A DNA stretch of 7,508 nucleotides from Gammaproteobacteria bacterium (GTDB lineage: Bacteria; Pseudomonadota; Gammaproteobacteria; GRL18). The stretch is from contig WTAX01000016.1 of assembly GCA_013139395.1 (NCBI GenBank), positions 1 through 7,508 of the forward strand, given 5' to 3'. Position numbers and translations under genes: made by a program. The notes below the pieces were generated by a model. It was not told the DNA's origin and made no database searches. It was given only the letters and a program-made list of their open reading frames with translations. Shown piece by piece: positions 7,347 through 7,508 of the stretch; position 1 is the first letter of the stretch, and each line of letters opens with the position of its first letter.

Positions 7347-7508
7347 TTAATCTTTCGCTGCTAAGACTTTCGCTACTAAGGATAGTACAATTTCATCAAT
7401 TAACTGCCTGGCTAATTGTTTTTTACTGGCATAGGGTAATTTTTTATAGCCGTCATTATGCCAGAACAAATGCAGCTCATTATTATCCGCTTCAAAGCCT
7501 TGTGATTC
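7347..7508 (-). CDS. coaBC: bifunctional CoaBC (phosphopantothenoylcysteine synthetase/decarboxylase), C-terminal end
   Basis: Only the last 53 residues and the TAA stop are in the window; the rest lies beyond the right edge. CoaBC joins 4'-phosphopantothenate to cysteine and decarboxylates the product in coenzyme A synthesis. The fragment carries the typical end of the CoaB synthetase domain: GFEADNNELHLFW (residues 4-16 of the fragment), then KLPYASKKQLARQLIDEI (23-40), matching the family pattern in which a Lys and small residues precede a final helix. Position directly upstream of dut, as in E. coli and Pseudomonas, confirms the call. The C-terminal tail LVAKVLAAKD is made by a 15-bp tandem duplication. 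This is a partial gene because of the window edge, not a pseudogene. Confidence 0.92.
   Translation of the reverse strand, partial: ESQGFEADNNELHLFWHNDGYKKLPYASKKQLARQLIDEIVLSLVAKVLAAKD
7352..7381 (-). repeat. 15-bp tandem duplication in the 3' end of coaBC
   Basis: CTTTCGCTGCTAAGA (7352-7366) is followed directly by CTTTCGCTACTAAGG (7367-7381), matching at 13 of 15 positions. Read leftward it encodes LVAK and then LAAK in the last ten residues of CoaBC, so it adds five in-frame residues without disturbing the stop. It looks like replication slippage. Confidence 0.8.

Noticed and set aside
7337..7351. AT-only palindrome ATTAATT-T-AATTAAT over the coaBC stop codon
   Set aside because: It is made of A and T only in an AT-rich gap, where such symmetry is expected by chance; no promoter elements line up with it.

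Overview
The window reads as chromosomal DNA of an AT-rich gammaproteobacterium. The main evidence is the leftward cluster coaBC-dut-algC-argB-slmA, an order typical of gammaproteobacteria of the Pseudomonas type. The protein sequences fit: a long membrane-anchored AlgC, an ArgB with the N-terminal helix of arginine-sensitive enzymes, and a SlmA with the family DNA-binding region. I cannot name the genus. No tRNA, rRNA, CRISPR array, insertion sequence or phage gene is visible, and every recognisable gene is intact or cut only by the window edge.

Layout, left to right. (1) 1-657, + strand: the C-terminal three quarters of metF (methylenetetrahydrofolate reductase). (2) 657-742: an 86-bp imperfect inverted repeat built from 8-bp units. 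It starts on the last base of the metF stop codon and ends inside the last codons of the convergent next gene. (3) 737-1492, - strand: a TauE/SafE-family membrane permease. (4) 1493-1673: a 181-bp divergent intergenic region with a candidate promoter. (5) 1674-2678, + strand: an unnamed secreted coiled-coil protein with paired cysteines. (6) 2679-2727: a short convergent gap with a weak terminator candidate. (7) 2728-7508, - strand: slmA, argB, algC, dut and the end of coaBC, transcribed leftward in the order coaBC to slmA with gaps of 7 to 54 bases, so probably one operon whose promoter lies beyond the right edge.

The leftward operon joins housekeeping steps: coenzyme A synthesis (CoaBC), dUTP removal (Dut), sugar-phosphate isomerisation for envelope polysaccharides (AlgC), the second step of arginine synthesis (ArgB) and protection of the nucleoid from septation (SlmA). 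pyrE, which often follows in related genomes, is not next to slmA here; the secreted coiled-coil gene faces it instead.

This is mostly a conserved core region and I do not see a convincing new multi-gene system. The points most worth a second look are the inverted repeat between metF and the permease, the uncharacterised secreted protein with its extended -10 promoter inside an inverted repeat, the periplasmic domain attached to AlgC, and a 15-bp tandem duplication at the 3' end of coaBC. No gene-free stretch exceeds 300 bases.
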